Source: an uncultured Poribacteria bacterium
GTDB lineage: Bacteria; Poribacteria; WGA-4E; WGA-3G
Assembly: GCA_951828515.1 (NCBI GenBank)
Contig: OX639992.1
Location: 1,178,001-1,242,000 of the forward strand
Length of the DNA stretch: 64,000 nucleotides
Direction of reading: 5' to 3'
Every line of letters starts with the position of its first letter. Position 1 is the stretch's first letter. A model generated the notes under the pieces. The model was not told the origin of the DNA. It saw only the letters and a program-made list of their open reading frames with translations, and did not search any database. Both the position numbers and the translations under genes were made by a program. Shown piece by piece: positions 9,163-17,922 of the stretch.

Positions 9163-9191
9163 TTGACACAACGGCTGATATGTGATATAAT
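9163..9191 (+). promoter_or_regulatory. Consensus extended -10 sigma-70-type promoter for hemA
   Basis: TTGACA at 9163-9168 and TATAAT at 9186-9191 with a 17-base spacer, and TGA directly before the -10 (extended -10). Transcription should start near 9198, about 40 bases before the hemA ATG. This marks hemA-hemC-cobA/hemD as its own transcription unit. Confidence 0.8.
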
Positions 9192-9240
9192 TTACTAAAC
9201 GCAAAATGCCTCACGTTTTTAGATTCTTTCGGTGAAAGGA

Positions 9241-10530
9241 ATGAACCACATCGTCTCCATCGGAACCAGCCATCATGTCGCCCCTATTGAATTCAGGGAA
9301 AGATTGGCGTTTTCCGAAGAACAACTCATTGAATCCTTCCAGCACTTCCGTGAATCTGATCAGGTTCAAGAAGCAGTGATACTCTCTACCTGTAACCGGG
9401 TAGAGGTGTATGCAGTCCTGAATTCCGTACGGACTGCCGAGGCAGTTGCCAAGGTGTTGGTTGAATTTCTATCTCGATGCCATCGGATTGATATGGAATC
9501 GTTGAAGAAATGGACGTATCTCCAGCATAACGTGGAGACAATCCGGCACCTCTTCAGAGTAACATCGAGTCTCGATTCTATGGTTGTCGGCGAATCTCAA
9601 ATACTGGGTCAAGTCAAAGATGCCTACGACACCTCACGTTCAGCAGGTAGTACGGGAACCATTCTCAACCGTCTTTTCACCAAAGCCTTCAGCGTTGGCA
9701 AACGCATCCGATCCGAGACGACAATCACGACTGGTGCTGTCTCCATTAGTTACGCCGCTGTTGAACTCGCCAAAAAGATTTTTAACACACTCGAAGGTAA
9801 AACTGTTGCGATTATTGGGGCAGGAGAGATGAGCGAACTCACGGCAAAGCACCTCGTTGCAAATGGGGTCTCTAACGTAATTGTTGCAAATCGCACTTAT
9901 GAGCGGGCAGTCAACGTCGCACAGAAGTTTGATGGAATCCCCCTCGCCTATGACAGTGACCTCAATTTCCTCATTGATGCCGATATTGTCATTAGTTCTA
10001 CCAATGCCCCCGATTATCTTATCAAGAGACAACCGCTCGCCAAAATCATGCGGAAACGGAAGCACCGATATATGTTCCTCATCGACATCGCCGTACCGCG
10101 CGACATCGAGCCGGATGTGAATAAACTCGACCACGCGTTCCTCTACAATATCGATGATCTGGAAGCCGTCGTTGCCTCAAACCTCAAAGACCGGCAGCAG
10201 GAAGCAACCCGCGCAGAGCAGATTGTCTCTGAAGAAACTAAGCGGTTCTATGACCAATTGCAAATCTTCCAAGTTAACCCTACGATTAAAGCACTGCATC
10301 AGCAGTTTCGAGAGATAGCCGACACTGAATTGCAAGCGTGTTTCTACAAAGCAACACTCTCTGATCAGCAGGAAGAAGTTATCGCCTCTATGACGCAGGC
10401 AATTGTCAAAAAACTGCTCCATCATCCAATGCAGAACCTACGTTGTGCCGTTAATGACGGCGATGCCGATCACGGGCAATACGTCCAAGCCCTACAAGAA
10501 TTGTTTGCTTTGGACGTAAACGATGAATAA
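9241..10530 (+). CDS. hemA: Glutamyl-tRNA reductase
   Basis: Reduces glutamyl-tRNA(Glu) to glutamate-1-semialdehyde with NADPH, the first committed step of the C5 pathway; hemL in this cluster takes the product. From ATG 9241 it is 429 residues. The N-terminal catalytic domain starts MNHIVSIGTSHHVAPIEFRE and holds the nucleophile C51 in ILSTCNRVEVYA; the NADPH domain has VAIIGAGEMSELTAKHL; the C-terminal dimerisation helices follow. GTG 9232 is an alternative start; AAAGGA abuts ATG 9241, so spacing does not settle the choice, but the homologous N-terminus favours ATG. Confidence 0.96.
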   Translation: MNHIVSIGTSHHVAPIEFRERLAFSEEQLIESFQHFRESDQVQEAVILSTCNRVEVYAVLNSVRTAEAVAKVLVEFLSRCHRIDMESLKKWTYLQHNVETIRHLFRVTSSLDSMVVGESQILGQVKDAYDTSRSAGSTGTILNRLFTKAFSVGKRIRSETTITTGAVSISYAAVELAKKIFNTLEGKTVAIIGAGEMSELTAKHLVANGVSNVIVANRTYERAVNVAQKFDGIPLAYDSDLNFLIDADIVISSTNAPDYLIKRQPLAKIMRKRKHRYMFLIDIAVPRDIEPDVNKLDHAFLYNIDDLEAVVASNLKDRQQEATRAEQIVSEETKRFYDQLQIFQVNPTIKALHQQFREIADTELQACFYKATLSDQQEEVIASMTQAIVKKLLHHPMQNLRCAVNDGDADHGQYVQALQELFALDVNDE

Positions 10531-10535
10531 AAAAA

Positions 10536-11441
10536 ATGCACAACTCGCTTGTAATTGGCACACGCGGCAGTCAACTCGCACTTTGGCAGGCACAATTCAT
10601 CAAGAATCAATTGGAACGCCATTTCCCTACCTTGGAAGTCTCCCTCAAGATCATCAAAACCACCGGTGATAGGATCCAAAATCGCTCGTTAGTTGGACTG
10701 GGCAAAGGTATTTTCACGAAAGAGATAGAAAACGCCCTTTTAACCGGCGACATCGACCTCGCTGTCCACAGTTTGAAAGATCTCCCGACAGAATTACCTG
10801 AAGGACTTGGCATTGCCGCCATCCCAGCGCGAGAAGACCCACGCGATGTGCTCGTCACAGACACAGGAGTGTCTTTAGAAGACTTGCGAGAAGGCGCAAA
10901 AATCGGCACCACAAGTCCACGTCGAAAGGCACAACTCCTCTATATCCGATCGGATCTGCAAGTCGTTGATGTCCGAGGCAACATTGATACGCGGTTGCGC
11001 AAACTTCGCGAAACCGACCTTGACGGAATCATCCTCGCCGCTGCAGGCATCAAACGTCTCCTCGAACCAGAAATTATCACACAATTTTTTGATACGGAAC
11101 AGATGGTCCCAGCGGTCGGGCAAGGCGCGCTCGCGATTGAAGTACGGGCAGGAGATGATAGGGTTGAAAAACGACTTCTACCTCTGAATGATGCCTCAGC
11201 AACAGCAGAAATTACAGCGGAAAGGGCTGTATTAGAAAGCCTCGGCGGCGGATGCCAAGTACCGATTGGCGCGTACGCGAAACATGTCAATGGTGAACTC
11301 TCGCTCATCGGCGCGGTTTGTCATCCAGATGGGACCCAACGCATTGTAAAGAGCAGCACAGGAACGCCAGATACCGCACAGCACTTGGGAAGCGTTGTTG
11401 CCGAAAAACTTCGGAACAGTGGGGCAACAGAACTGATATAG
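10536..11441 (+). CDS. hemC: Hydroxymethylbilane synthase (porphobilinogen deaminase)
   Basis: A 301-residue cytoplasmic enzyme that polymerises four porphobilinogens to hydroxymethylbilane. It begins VIGTRGSQLALWQAQ, has the active-site segments DLAVHSLKDLPTELPEGL and KIGTTSPRRKAQLL, and C240 in SLGGGCQVPIGAYA, which carries the dipyrromethane cofactor. The start lies five bases after the hemA stop, which supports one transcript. The product feeds the HemD half of the next gene. Confidence 0.97.
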   Translation: MHNSLVIGTRGSQLALWQAQFIKNQLERHFPTLEVSLKIIKTTGDRIQNRSLVGLGKGIFTKEIENALLTGDIDLAVHSLKDLPTELPEGLGIAAIPAREDPRDVLVTDTGVSLEDLREGAKIGTTSPRRKAQLLYIRSDLQVVDVRGNIDTRLRKLRETDLDGIILAAAGIKRLLEPEIITQFFDTEQMVPAVGQGALAIEVRAGDDRVEKRLLPLNDASATAEITAERAVLESLGGGCQVPIGAYAKHVNGELSLIGAVCHPDGTQRIVKSSTGTPDTAQHLGSVVAEKLRNSGATELI

Positions 11442-11519
11442 ACCGATTTCCTATTGAGAAAGCGTACCTTAAAAGTTATAATCGAAAACTTAGCCCGTAA
11501 TGAAATGGAGGGCGGATCT

Positions 11520-13085
11520 ATGGAAAGGCGCGCGAAGATTCAGACCCGCCTCATCGAACCGCAAGGAAAAATTAAAAATCAGAAACCGCACACAGGTATT
11601 GTTTACATTGTCGGTGCGGGTCCCGGTGATAGGAAACTCATCACGCTCAAAGGTGTGGAGTGCCTTCAGCGCGCTGATGTTGTCATCTATGATTTGTTGC
11701 TAAACGATGCCCTGTTAGAACATTGCCCCGCGCACACGGAAAAGATCAAGGCACCTGACCCAAGAATCCGAACGACACGCCAAGATGAACTCAATCATTT
11801 GCTGGTTGAACACGCCAAATCCGGTAAAGTCGTTGTTCGCCTCAAAGGCGGCGATCCGTATATCTTCGGGCGTGGTGGCGAAGAAGCGGTTGCTCTCACG
11901 GAAGCCAATATCCCATTCGAGATAATTCCGGGTATCACATCTGCGATTGCCGCATCCGCTTATGCGGGTATCCCGGTTACACATCGCGACTATGCCTCAT
12001 CGGTCGCTTTTGTTACGGGACATTCCGCGGCATTAAGTCCAGATTCAAACATCAATTGGGCACACCTCGCCACAGCCGTTGATACGCTTGTTGTCTACAT
12101 GGGAGTTGCGCACCTCCGTCAGATTGTGGAGCGGTTGACAGCACACGGCAGAAATCCACAAACGCCTGTCAGTTTAGTACGCGTCGGAACGACACCGCAA
12201 CAGCACGTCGTGCAAGGCACGCTTACCGATATTGTGGAAAAGGTGGCGGAAGCCGAACTCAAAAGTCCAGCGGTTATCGTTGTGGGAGAAGTGAACCGGC
12301 TACGCGATCAACTCCGCTGGTTCGATACCAAGCCCCTCTTTGGGAAACGGATACTTGTCACGCGCGCCCGTGCACAGGCAAGCGAATTCGCAGAACTGTT
12401 GGAGGCAAACGGCGCAGAGGCCATCCAATTCCCTACGATACAGATCCAACCTATTGAGGACGTGAACATACCTTCTCCCGACGGATACGATTGGGTTATC
12501 TTCACGAGCGTCAACGCCGTTGAAATTTTCTATGAACGTCTATGTGAAAACGGAAAGGATACACGCGCATTCGGTGAGAGTAAAGTTTGCGCAGTCGGAG
12601 CGAAAACGGTTGAGGCTCTAAATCGCATCGGTATCCATCCCGATTTTGTGCCTTCTCATTCTCGCGGAAGTGCGATCGCCGCTGAAATAGGTGACGTGAA
12701 CGGAAAGAAAATCCTCTTGCCACGTGCGAAAATCGCCACTGCCGACCTGCCCAACGGTTTGCGCCAAAAGGGTGCACACGTCGATGATGTGCCCCTCTAC
12801 GATACCGTCAAAGTAGCAAGCGATGGGAATAAAAGGCGCGACGAAATTGAAACCGATCTTTTGAACGGCAGGATTGATCTCGTTACGTTCACCAGTTCCT
12901 CAACTGTTATGAATTTTCTGGAAATGTTTCCCGCACAGGCACCTACAGCGTTACTCGCGAATGTCAAAGTCGCCGTGATTGGTCCCACAACGCAGGAAAC
13001 GGCACTGGCGCGTGATGTACGGGTTGATGTGATGGCAAAGGAGGCATCGGTCGAGAGCCTTGTGGAAGCGATTGTTGAGACATAA
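11520..13085 (+). CDS. Uroporphyrinogen-III C-methyltransferase / uroporphyrinogen-III synthase fusion
   Basis: A 521-residue fusion of CobA (SUMT, about 26-265) and HemD (about 280-520). CobA signs are VYIVGAGPGDRKLITLKG, VVRLKGGDPYIFGRGGEE and the PGITSAIAASAYAGIPVTHR segment; it methylates uroporphyrinogen III to precorrin-2. HemD signs are GKRILVTRARAQASEFAELLE and VIFTSVNAVEIFYERL; it cyclises hydroxymethylbilane. ATG 11520 is preceded by GGAGGG seven bases upstream. Residues 14-20 are encoded by a copy of a short repeat (11559-11580) that otherwise lies upstream of genes, in a tail before the CobA fold. Confidence 0.95.
   Translation: MERRAKIQTRLIEPQGKIKNQKPHTGIVYIVGAGPGDRKLITLKGVECLQRADVVIYDLLLNDALLEHCPAHTEKIKAPDPRIRTTRQDELNHLLVEHAKSGKVVVRLKGGDPYIFGRGGEEAVALTEANIPFEIIPGITSAIAASAYAGIPVTHRDYASSVAFVTGHSAALSPDSNINWAHLATAVDTLVVYMGVAHLRQIVERLTAHGRNPQTPVSLVRVGTTPQQHVVQGTLTDIVEKVAEAELKSPAVIVVGEVNRLRDQLRWFDTKPLFGKRILVTRARAQASEFAELLEANGAEAIQFPTIQIQPIEDVNIPSPDGYDWVIFTSVNAVEIFYERLCENGKDTRAFGESKVCAVGAKTVEALNRIGIHPDFVPSHSRGSAIAAEIGDVNGKKILLPRAKIATADLPNGLRQKGAHVDDVPLYDTVKVASDGNKRRDEIETDLLNGRIDLVTFTSSSTVMNFLEMFPAQAPTALLANVKVAVIGPTTQETALARDVRVDVMAKEASVESLVEAIVET
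11559..11580 (+). repeat. CCGCAAGG repeat copy inside the cobA/hemD coding start
   Basis: The 22 bases beginning CCGCAAGGAAAAATTAAAAA are identical to the reverse complement of 61065-61086 upstream of the ABC exporter. Here they are translated as part of the N-terminal tail. Confidence 0.7.
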
Positions 13086-13113
13086 ATCTGACCTGTAGGA
13101 ATAGTGCCCCAAA

Positions 13114-13143
13114 CGGGCAATGAATGGTTTCCCTACTACGAAC
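13114..13143. repeat. 30-nt intergenic repeat, copy 2
   Basis: Starts CGGGCAATGAATGG and ends CTACGAAC; 27 of 30 positions match 9111-9140. It lies in the spacer between cobA/hemD and the next gene. Confidence 0.6.
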
Positions 13144-13191
13144 AAAGTCTATCCGAATTTCAGGGTGGACAAAACAAAAGGAGATTACATT

Positions 13192-13935
13192 ATGAAAAGA
13201 AACCAAAATTTCTGTTATAGCGTGCTCGTTTGCTTACTCATGCTGAGTGCTGTCTGTATAGCAAACGCCGCAGACGAATCCTTCGGGGATCCATTCGAGA
13301 AGGGGAAGTTGCAAAATCCAAATTGGAAATGGCAAAACGAACCCCCGGATTGGGATGTGGGTGAAACCCGCGAGGATTACCTGTATATTGACAGTGAAAT
13401 CAATCGAAACATCTGGGCAACGGACGAATCCCACTTCCTCTATCAGGAAACGGACGCCGACATGTTTGATGTCGAAACCCATTTCTTTTCTAAATGGGAT
13501 ACCGATTCCGGTGTGAATGGACTCCTCGTCAAAAGCCCGAAGGACGATAACTGGGTCACCATTAAATTCTGGTCGCGTGATGCGGGGGCTAAAGGGCAAC
13601 TCCAGTTCCAAACCAAAGAGGCAGGTTTGGGGCCACCTGATCCGCCATGGCGTCCGGATTTTGGGGACACTGAATTGTTCCTCAGGCTCAAGAAAGAGAA
13701 CAATCATTACACCGGATGGTATAAAATGGACGCAAATGACGACTGGACAGATTTCGGGGAAGGCGACTTTAAGCTGACACCACCGCTGTGGCTCGGGATT
13801 TATGCCGGTGTTGCCTCAGGTGTCGGTTCCTTAGAGGTTGAATACGAGTATTTCCAAGACAACGTGACCCCCTGGGGTGTTGAACCTGAAGGTAAAGTGG
13901 CAACAACGTGGGGCATCCTGAAGTCACGCTATTAG
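13192..13935 (+). CDS. Exported concanavalin-like (DUF1349-type) protein with C-terminal TTWGxLK motif
   Basis: From ATG 13192, after AAAGGAG, the protein is 247 residues; the open frame extends to 13120 but lacks a site there. It starts with a signal peptide (KRNQNFCYSVLVCLLMLSAV, then CIANA). The body has patterns of the regulation-of-enolase/DUF1349 beta-sandwich: DPFEKGKLQNPNWKWQNEP near the N-terminus, VNGLLVKSPKDDNWVTIKF and LWLGIYAGVAS. This is a lectin-like fold, probably exported. The final residues VEPEGKVATTWGILKSRY match the ends of the LamG proteins at 33863 and 61211. The exact family assignment is tentative. Confidence 0.7.
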   Translation: MKRNQNFCYSVLVCLLMLSAVCIANAADESFGDPFEKGKLQNPNWKWQNEPPDWDVGETREDYLYIDSEINRNIWATDESHFLYQETDADMFDVETHFFSKWDTDSGVNGLLVKSPKDDNWVTIKFWSRDAGAKGQLQFQTKEAGLGPPDPPWRPDFGDTELFLRLKKENNHYTGWYKMDANDDWTDFGEGDFKLTPPLWLGIYAGVASGVGSLEVEYEYFQDNVTPWGVEPEGKVATTWGILKSRY

Positions 13936-14121
13936 TGTTAGGGTCAGGCAACTCCAAAAACGGACCGCTGACGGTTTCTCATTCACGGTTGGCAAGGTTT
14001 CCTCGGGTCTCTGTGGTGAAGAATGTATGGAAGCATACATCGCTTTTCTTTGAATTGATAGCGTTTTGGTTTCGTACGTTCAACCCAACCTACGATGAAG
14101 TCTTTTCTTAAATTGACAGTT

Positions 14122-14146
14122 ATGGGTAGGTCTTGTGCCTACCCAT
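14122..14146. terminator. Hairpin between convergent genes
   Basis: ATGGGTAGG and CCTACCCAT form a 9-bp stem with a seven-base loop, 13 bases from the end of the minus-strand transporter gene. There is only a weak T-run on either side, so a bidirectional terminator is likely but not certain. Confidence 0.5.
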
Positions 14147-14158
14147 CTGTTTAAGGCT

Positions 14159-15655
14159 CTACCCAAAAATCGGGAAAATATACGGCACAAGCACTTTTTG
14201 ATAGACAGTAATCGTTCCGAAGATAGAATAGTATCCTGCGCACAACACGAGTCCAATCTGTTTCCATAAGGGTGCTTGTATCTCCGGCGGTAAAAATTTC
14301 CGGTTCACGTAGAGCGTATGTAGCGCCGAAAATACGAGCAGATACCCGCCAACCGTTGCCGATACGAGAATCATGAAGAACGGTTTTGCGAGATACATCG
14401 CGATGATGCCCCAGATGATATAAACGCCGAGTATGGGATAGTAAATCCATTTTGCGCTGTGTTCGCCCAAATTTCGAGCACGTTTCACGCCTGTCCAAAT
14501 AATATCGGTAAAACCGCGCGGGACACCATCCACCCCACCGAGTTGTGTCGAAAACAGCACCCAGAACCCACAGAGCAGTGTGAGATACCACATACTTCTA
14601 CCGCCTTTTGCCTCAAGTCCTTGCGCTTGCATTGCCGCTGCCGACCACTGTTCCATCTCCTGCCCCTGAGGCACATACTGCAAGGTCAACATAGCGGGCA
14701 ACGCAATACCGATGAAACATCCGATCATCCAGATGTAATACTGTTCAAATCGGACATATTTCCACCACTCCTTGAACCGTTTAAGGTTCTCTGGTGTGAT
14801 GCGAAACACTTTGCCCCAGTGTGATAGTGTTACGTGCTGTCCACCGATCATGGAGGGAATCGCACCCACGAGACTGCTCATCCCCCATCCCTTATCGCGG
14901 ACGTAATGGGTCATGCCGACATTGCCTAAACCACCGCTGCCAGCATACGCCGCGAACGCACCGACAAGTAACCAATTCACCTGTCCATCTGCTCCAGGGG
15001 TAGGAAGTGCTCCGAAACTAAAGAAACCTTTGATGACAGCCCACCACACTTTTGGCGACACCATAAACAGGTCTACGACGATGAGGTAACTGATGATCCA
15101 TATCACCATAAAGAGTTGCACTTTCTCAAGAGAGTTGTAAATCTTCCCTCCGAACAGCACAATTCCCAGACAGGAGAAAAAGATGAGATATGCGAACACG
15201 CGCACCGTCCCGCCATCTGCATCCTGCGGCATATAGCCGAGCCACGCGGCAGCGAGTGCTGTCGCAGCCGTCATCGCCCAGCCGGGCCAAATTCCGAAAA
15301 AGTTTATACCCGAATAGAAAGATATCCAGAAAGGCGCGCCGGGTTTACAACGCATATAACCGCTCATCATCGGTTCGCCGGTATAGAGCGTATAGCGGAT
15401 CGCCTCTGTATTCAGAATTACTTGAAGTAGGATGGCGATTGTCGCGATCCAGAGCAATCTGCCACCGTATTGTGCGGTAATCGCAGGACCGAGCAGCCAC
15501 TCTCCACTACCGATTGAACCGCCCAAGGCGATGATGCCAGGACCTAAGATACTCCGAAACGCTTTTCCAAATTGATAAGGGGGCGGTGCAGGTAAATCAT
15601 CGACCTCCCAATCAGGGAGTGTGCCGCCTGATACAGTTTCTTTGGTTTCTGCCAT
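14159..15655 (-). CDS. Nramp-like membrane transporter without the DPGN motif
   Basis: A 498-residue integral membrane protein with about 11-12 hydrophobic segments and the Nramp/APC layout: an N-terminal YQFGKAFRSILGPGIIALGGSIGSGEWLLGPA segment aligns with TM1 of metal transporters. In canonical members TM1 carries DPGN and TM6 a Met-Pro-His metal site; here TM1 reads SIGSGEW and the TM6 region reads GLGNVGMTHYVRDKGW. The substrate may therefore not be a transition metal. The start ATG lies just downstream (in gene direction) of a repeat containing CCGCAAGG, with AAAGGTG as the likely ribosome-binding site. Confidence 0.75.
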   Translation of the reverse strand: MAETKETVSGGTLPDWEVDDLPAPPPYQFGKAFRSILGPGIIALGGSIGSGEWLLGPAITAQYGGRLLWIATIAILLQVILNTEAIRYTLYTGEPMMSGYMRCKPGAPFWISFYSGINFFGIWPGWAMTAATALAAAWLGYMPQDADGGTVRVFAYLIFFSCLGIVLFGGKIYNSLEKVQLFMVIWIISYLIVVDLFMVSPKVWWAVIKGFFSFGALPTPGADGQVNWLLVGAFAAYAGSGGLGNVGMTHYVRDKGWGMSSLVGAIPSMIGGQHVTLSHWGKVFRITPENLKRFKEWWKYVRFEQYYIWMIGCFIGIALPAMLTLQYVPQGQEMEQWSAAAMQAQGLEAKGGRSMWYLTLLCGFWVLFSTQLGGVDGVPRGFTDIIWTGVKRARNLGEHSAKWIYYPILGVYIIWGIIAMYLAKPFFMILVSATVGGYLLVFSALHTLYVNRKFLPPEIQAPLWKQIGLVLCAGYYSIFGTITVYQKVLVPYIFPIFG

Positions 15656-15670
15656 ATTCTTACACCTTTT

Positions 15671-15844
15671 TTTACTTTTACCTTGCGGTCTTTACTTTTA
15701 TCTTGCGAAGGAACAACGTGCGTTTCGACTTTGAAGTGCGTTCCTTATATCTGAAGAAAGGGAAATTTGAGGAAATTGGGGAAACGCCCTATCAAAAACC
15801 CCTATCAAAAACCCCCAGCAAAATCCCTGCGCCGTTGTTGCAGG
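15671..15844 (-). repeat. Composite intergenic repeat upstream of the Nramp-like gene
   Basis: This 375-base gap (15656-16030) holds two CTTGCG units (15671-15688 and 15691-15707), then GAACAACGTG at 15711-15720, and ends with CTGCGCCGTTGTTGCAGG at 15827-15844. The same outer modules in the same order bracket 61046-61172. The middle has a tandem CCTATCAAAAACC-type run. From 15845 to 16030 I see only AT-rich sequence with AGTTAAGAAGTTG/CGCAACTTC words and no gene. Confidence 0.65.
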
Positions 15845-16030
15845 AAACCACGGGTCTGGTAGAAAGTTGTAAAGTCTTCTAAAGCGTTAAAAATCTGTAA
15901 AATGTTCTAAAGTCAGTAAAGTTAAGAAGTTGAAAGAGGTTTCTTCATAACTTCGCAACTTTAGCACACTTCGCAACTTCAAAACTTTCGAGCGGACGGA
16001 TTGAGGTATTGACCCGTTCCTGTCCTGCTT

Positions 16031-17059
16031 CTACCACTCCCAACAGATAGGAACGTCTAACTTCTCAGCAATACCAGCGAGACCGCGTAAATGGTCTACG
16101 TGGATCGGAATGCCGTTTTCAAGGTAATTATCGTAGTTATTCCACTCAATTTCGCCGGGAAGATATGCCTGTTCCACGCCTTCTGCTGTCTTCGAGGCGT
16201 GAATCTTGCCAATTCCCCGCTGGATTTCCTCGGCGTAACCGTTGTAGTCTGTGAAACTCGCAATATTCAACGCGAAGAAGAAGTGTTCAGAAGGATCGCC
16301 CTCTTTATTACACGCCATCAAGCCACCGCATAAAGGACCGGCTAAAATTCCCATAATGAGTGCCAATCCGTAACCCCGCGGTCCGGCTGCCGGTGCGAGG
16401 AAACGTCCCTTCTCTGGATCGTTGGTAGGTTGACCGGTCTCATCTATAAGCCAGCCTTCTGGAATCGGTTTACCGTACATTCGGAGTGTGCCGATCTTCC
16501 CCCAGGCGGAAACGCCACACGCCATGTCCAGGACGATCGGATGCCCATCGCCGGTAGGTAAGGCGTAACTCATGGCGTTGTTTCCAACCACAGCTTCTGC
16601 GCCGCCAGGGGCTACAATAGAGGCTCCGCCTGTATTCGTTGTTGAAAATCCGATCATCTGCTTCGATGCCGCTATAATTGCGTAGCAGGCGGCTGCACCG
16701 AAATGTCCGGCATTGCGAACCCCTGCGGCAGCGATACCCGTTGCTTTTGCCTTCTCTATCGCCGTCTCCATTGCGAACGTGCTTGCGAGATGTCCCATCC
16801 CATTATCTCCGTCAACGACAGCGAAACTTGGGCCCTCTGTTGCGAGACAGAGGTCGGGTTGTGGATTCATTTTTTCATCAAGAACGAGGTTAAGATACCC
16901 CGGTAAAGCGCGTGTGCCGTGTGAATGCACACCGCGTAAATCGGTTAGCACCTGATGTTTCGCGATTGTCTCTCCGTCTTCCGAACGCAACCCAGCCTTT
17001 TCACAAAGCGTCCGAGCGAAATCGTGTAACTTCGCTGAATTGACCACAATTTCCTGCAT
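16031..17059 (-). CDS. Malate/L-lactate (Ldh2/YlbC family) dehydrogenase
   Basis: A 342-residue NAD(P)-dependent 2-hydroxyacid dehydrogenase of the type II malate/lactate family, unrelated in fold to classical Rossmann malate dehydrogenases. Recognisable segments are LRGVHSHGTRALPGYL near residues 42-57 with the conserved His, GHLASTFAMETAIEKAK, ATGIAAAGVRNAGHFGAAACYA, TNTGGASIVAPGGAEAVVGNNAMSYALPTGD and the C-terminal GYGLALIMGILAGPL. The start at 17059 has GGAGGGG six bases upstream; an upstream in-frame start at 17125 would add a 22-residue tail and has no such site. The substrate is unclear. It is divergent from the lipoprotein gene. Confidence 0.88.
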   Translation of the reverse strand: MQEIVVNSAKLHDFARTLCEKAGLRSEDGETIAKHQVLTDLRGVHSHGTRALPGYLNLVLDEKMNPQPDLCLATEGPSFAVVDGDNGMGHLASTFAMETAIEKAKATGIAAAGVRNAGHFGAAACYAIIAASKQMIGFSTTNTGGASIVAPGGAEAVVGNNAMSYALPTGDGHPIVLDMACGVSAWGKIGTLRMYGKPIPEGWLIDETGQPTNDPEKGRFLAPAAGPRGYGLALIMGILAGPLCGGLMACNKEGDPSEHFFFALNIASFTDYNGYAEEIQRGIGKIHASKTAEGVEQAYLPGEIEWNNYDNYLENGIPIHVDHLRGLAGIAEKLDVPICWEW

Positions 17060-17156
17060 AACATCCCCTCCAGTCATGAATTTATCGTCCATTTTAGCAG
17101 AGACGGGGTTATGAATCAAGCACAATCCGATTTTTTCAGGTGTCCCGTTATTTCTT

Positions 17157-17186
17157 TTGAAAATCGGATTCGTTTAACGCTAAAAT
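17157..17186 (+). promoter_or_regulatory. Candidate promoter for the lipoprotein gene
   Basis: TTGAAA at 17157-17162 and TAAAAT at 17181-17186 with an 18-base spacer, 34 bases before the ATG at 17221. Confidence 0.4.
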
Positions 17187-17220
17187 TTGCACAATAAGAA
17201 ATACACTGGAGGAAATACAC

Positions 17221-17760
17221 ATGCGTCCATGTAATCTCTCGAAAACAAAGAAAAAAATATGCTTCGTGTCTTCTATGCTCGCGTTCATCTGCCTAATTCT
17301 TTTTTCCTGCGCGAACCCATTGCTACCAGTGGACAGTAATGAGGCACAAGTGGTAAAAGCAGAACTAAAGGGTCGTTCATTTCGGCAATTTGAGCCTTCC
17401 AGAGACGCGAACAAGAGAAAAGCCGTTATTCTGGATTTCTTCAGCGGTATCGGTCTCTGGGCACAATACGCCGAAGGCAACACTGCTTTGAGCGAGTGGG
17501 AGATTTTAGCGGACGATTACAGTGTTGAAAAGTCGGGTTCAGAATACAGGATTTCTTTCGAGGCACCGCGTTCGGTACAAATCCTCCCAACACAGTGCGA
17601 CAATTGCATCGGGACTTCAGGGATTTCCATTTCGATTCGGAACCTTTTCGATAGCGAAAAGATACGGTTCAAGTTGAATATTGACAACGACGATTTTCCT
17701 CAACCTTTCCGCGTATTTGAATCCTGGACCGAGTTTAAGGAAGATGAGTATTTTGAATGA
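17221..17760 (+). CDS. Putative lipoprotein of unknown function
   Basis: A 179-residue protein with a clear lipoprotein signal: a basic start (RPCNLSKTKKKI), a hydrophobic stretch, and the lipobox LFSC ending near residue 30. A strong site, GGAGG, precedes ATG 17221. The mature part has a beta-rich pattern with one CDNC pair near residue 122 that may bind metal or form a disulfide. I do not recognise the family. It is read divergently from the Ldh2-type gene and followed by a hairpin repeat, so it is likely monocistronic. Confidence 0.65.
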   Translation: MRPCNLSKTKKKICFVSSMLAFICLILFSCANPLLPVDSNEAQVVKAELKGRSFRQFEPSRDANKRKAVILDFFSGIGLWAQYAEGNTALSEWEILADDYSVEKSGSEYRISFEAPRSVQILPTQCDNCIGTSGISISIRNLFDSEKIRFKLNIDNDDFPQPFRVFESWTEFKEDEYFE

Positions 17761-17795
17761 GTTGTTTAAGCATCATCCCTGTCCTAGGCAAGGTA

Positions 17796-17816
17796 GGTGC
17801 GGTTTCTAACCGCACC
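17796..17816. repeat. GGTGCGGTT-TCT-AACCGCACC hairpin repeat
   Basis: A perfect 9-bp stem with a three-base loop. Related hairpins lie at 24974-24994 and 40630-40654, all with GGTT-N3-AACC at the centre. It follows a gene but has no T-run. Confidence 0.65.
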
Positions 17817-17922
17817 GAAAGAAGCCAAATACCCCCAGATGCTTCACAAAAGATGTGGCAAATACGCTAAAGAATATGGTATAATAATGATCGAAAGTGC
17901 TACTTGAAAAGGAGTCTAACCC

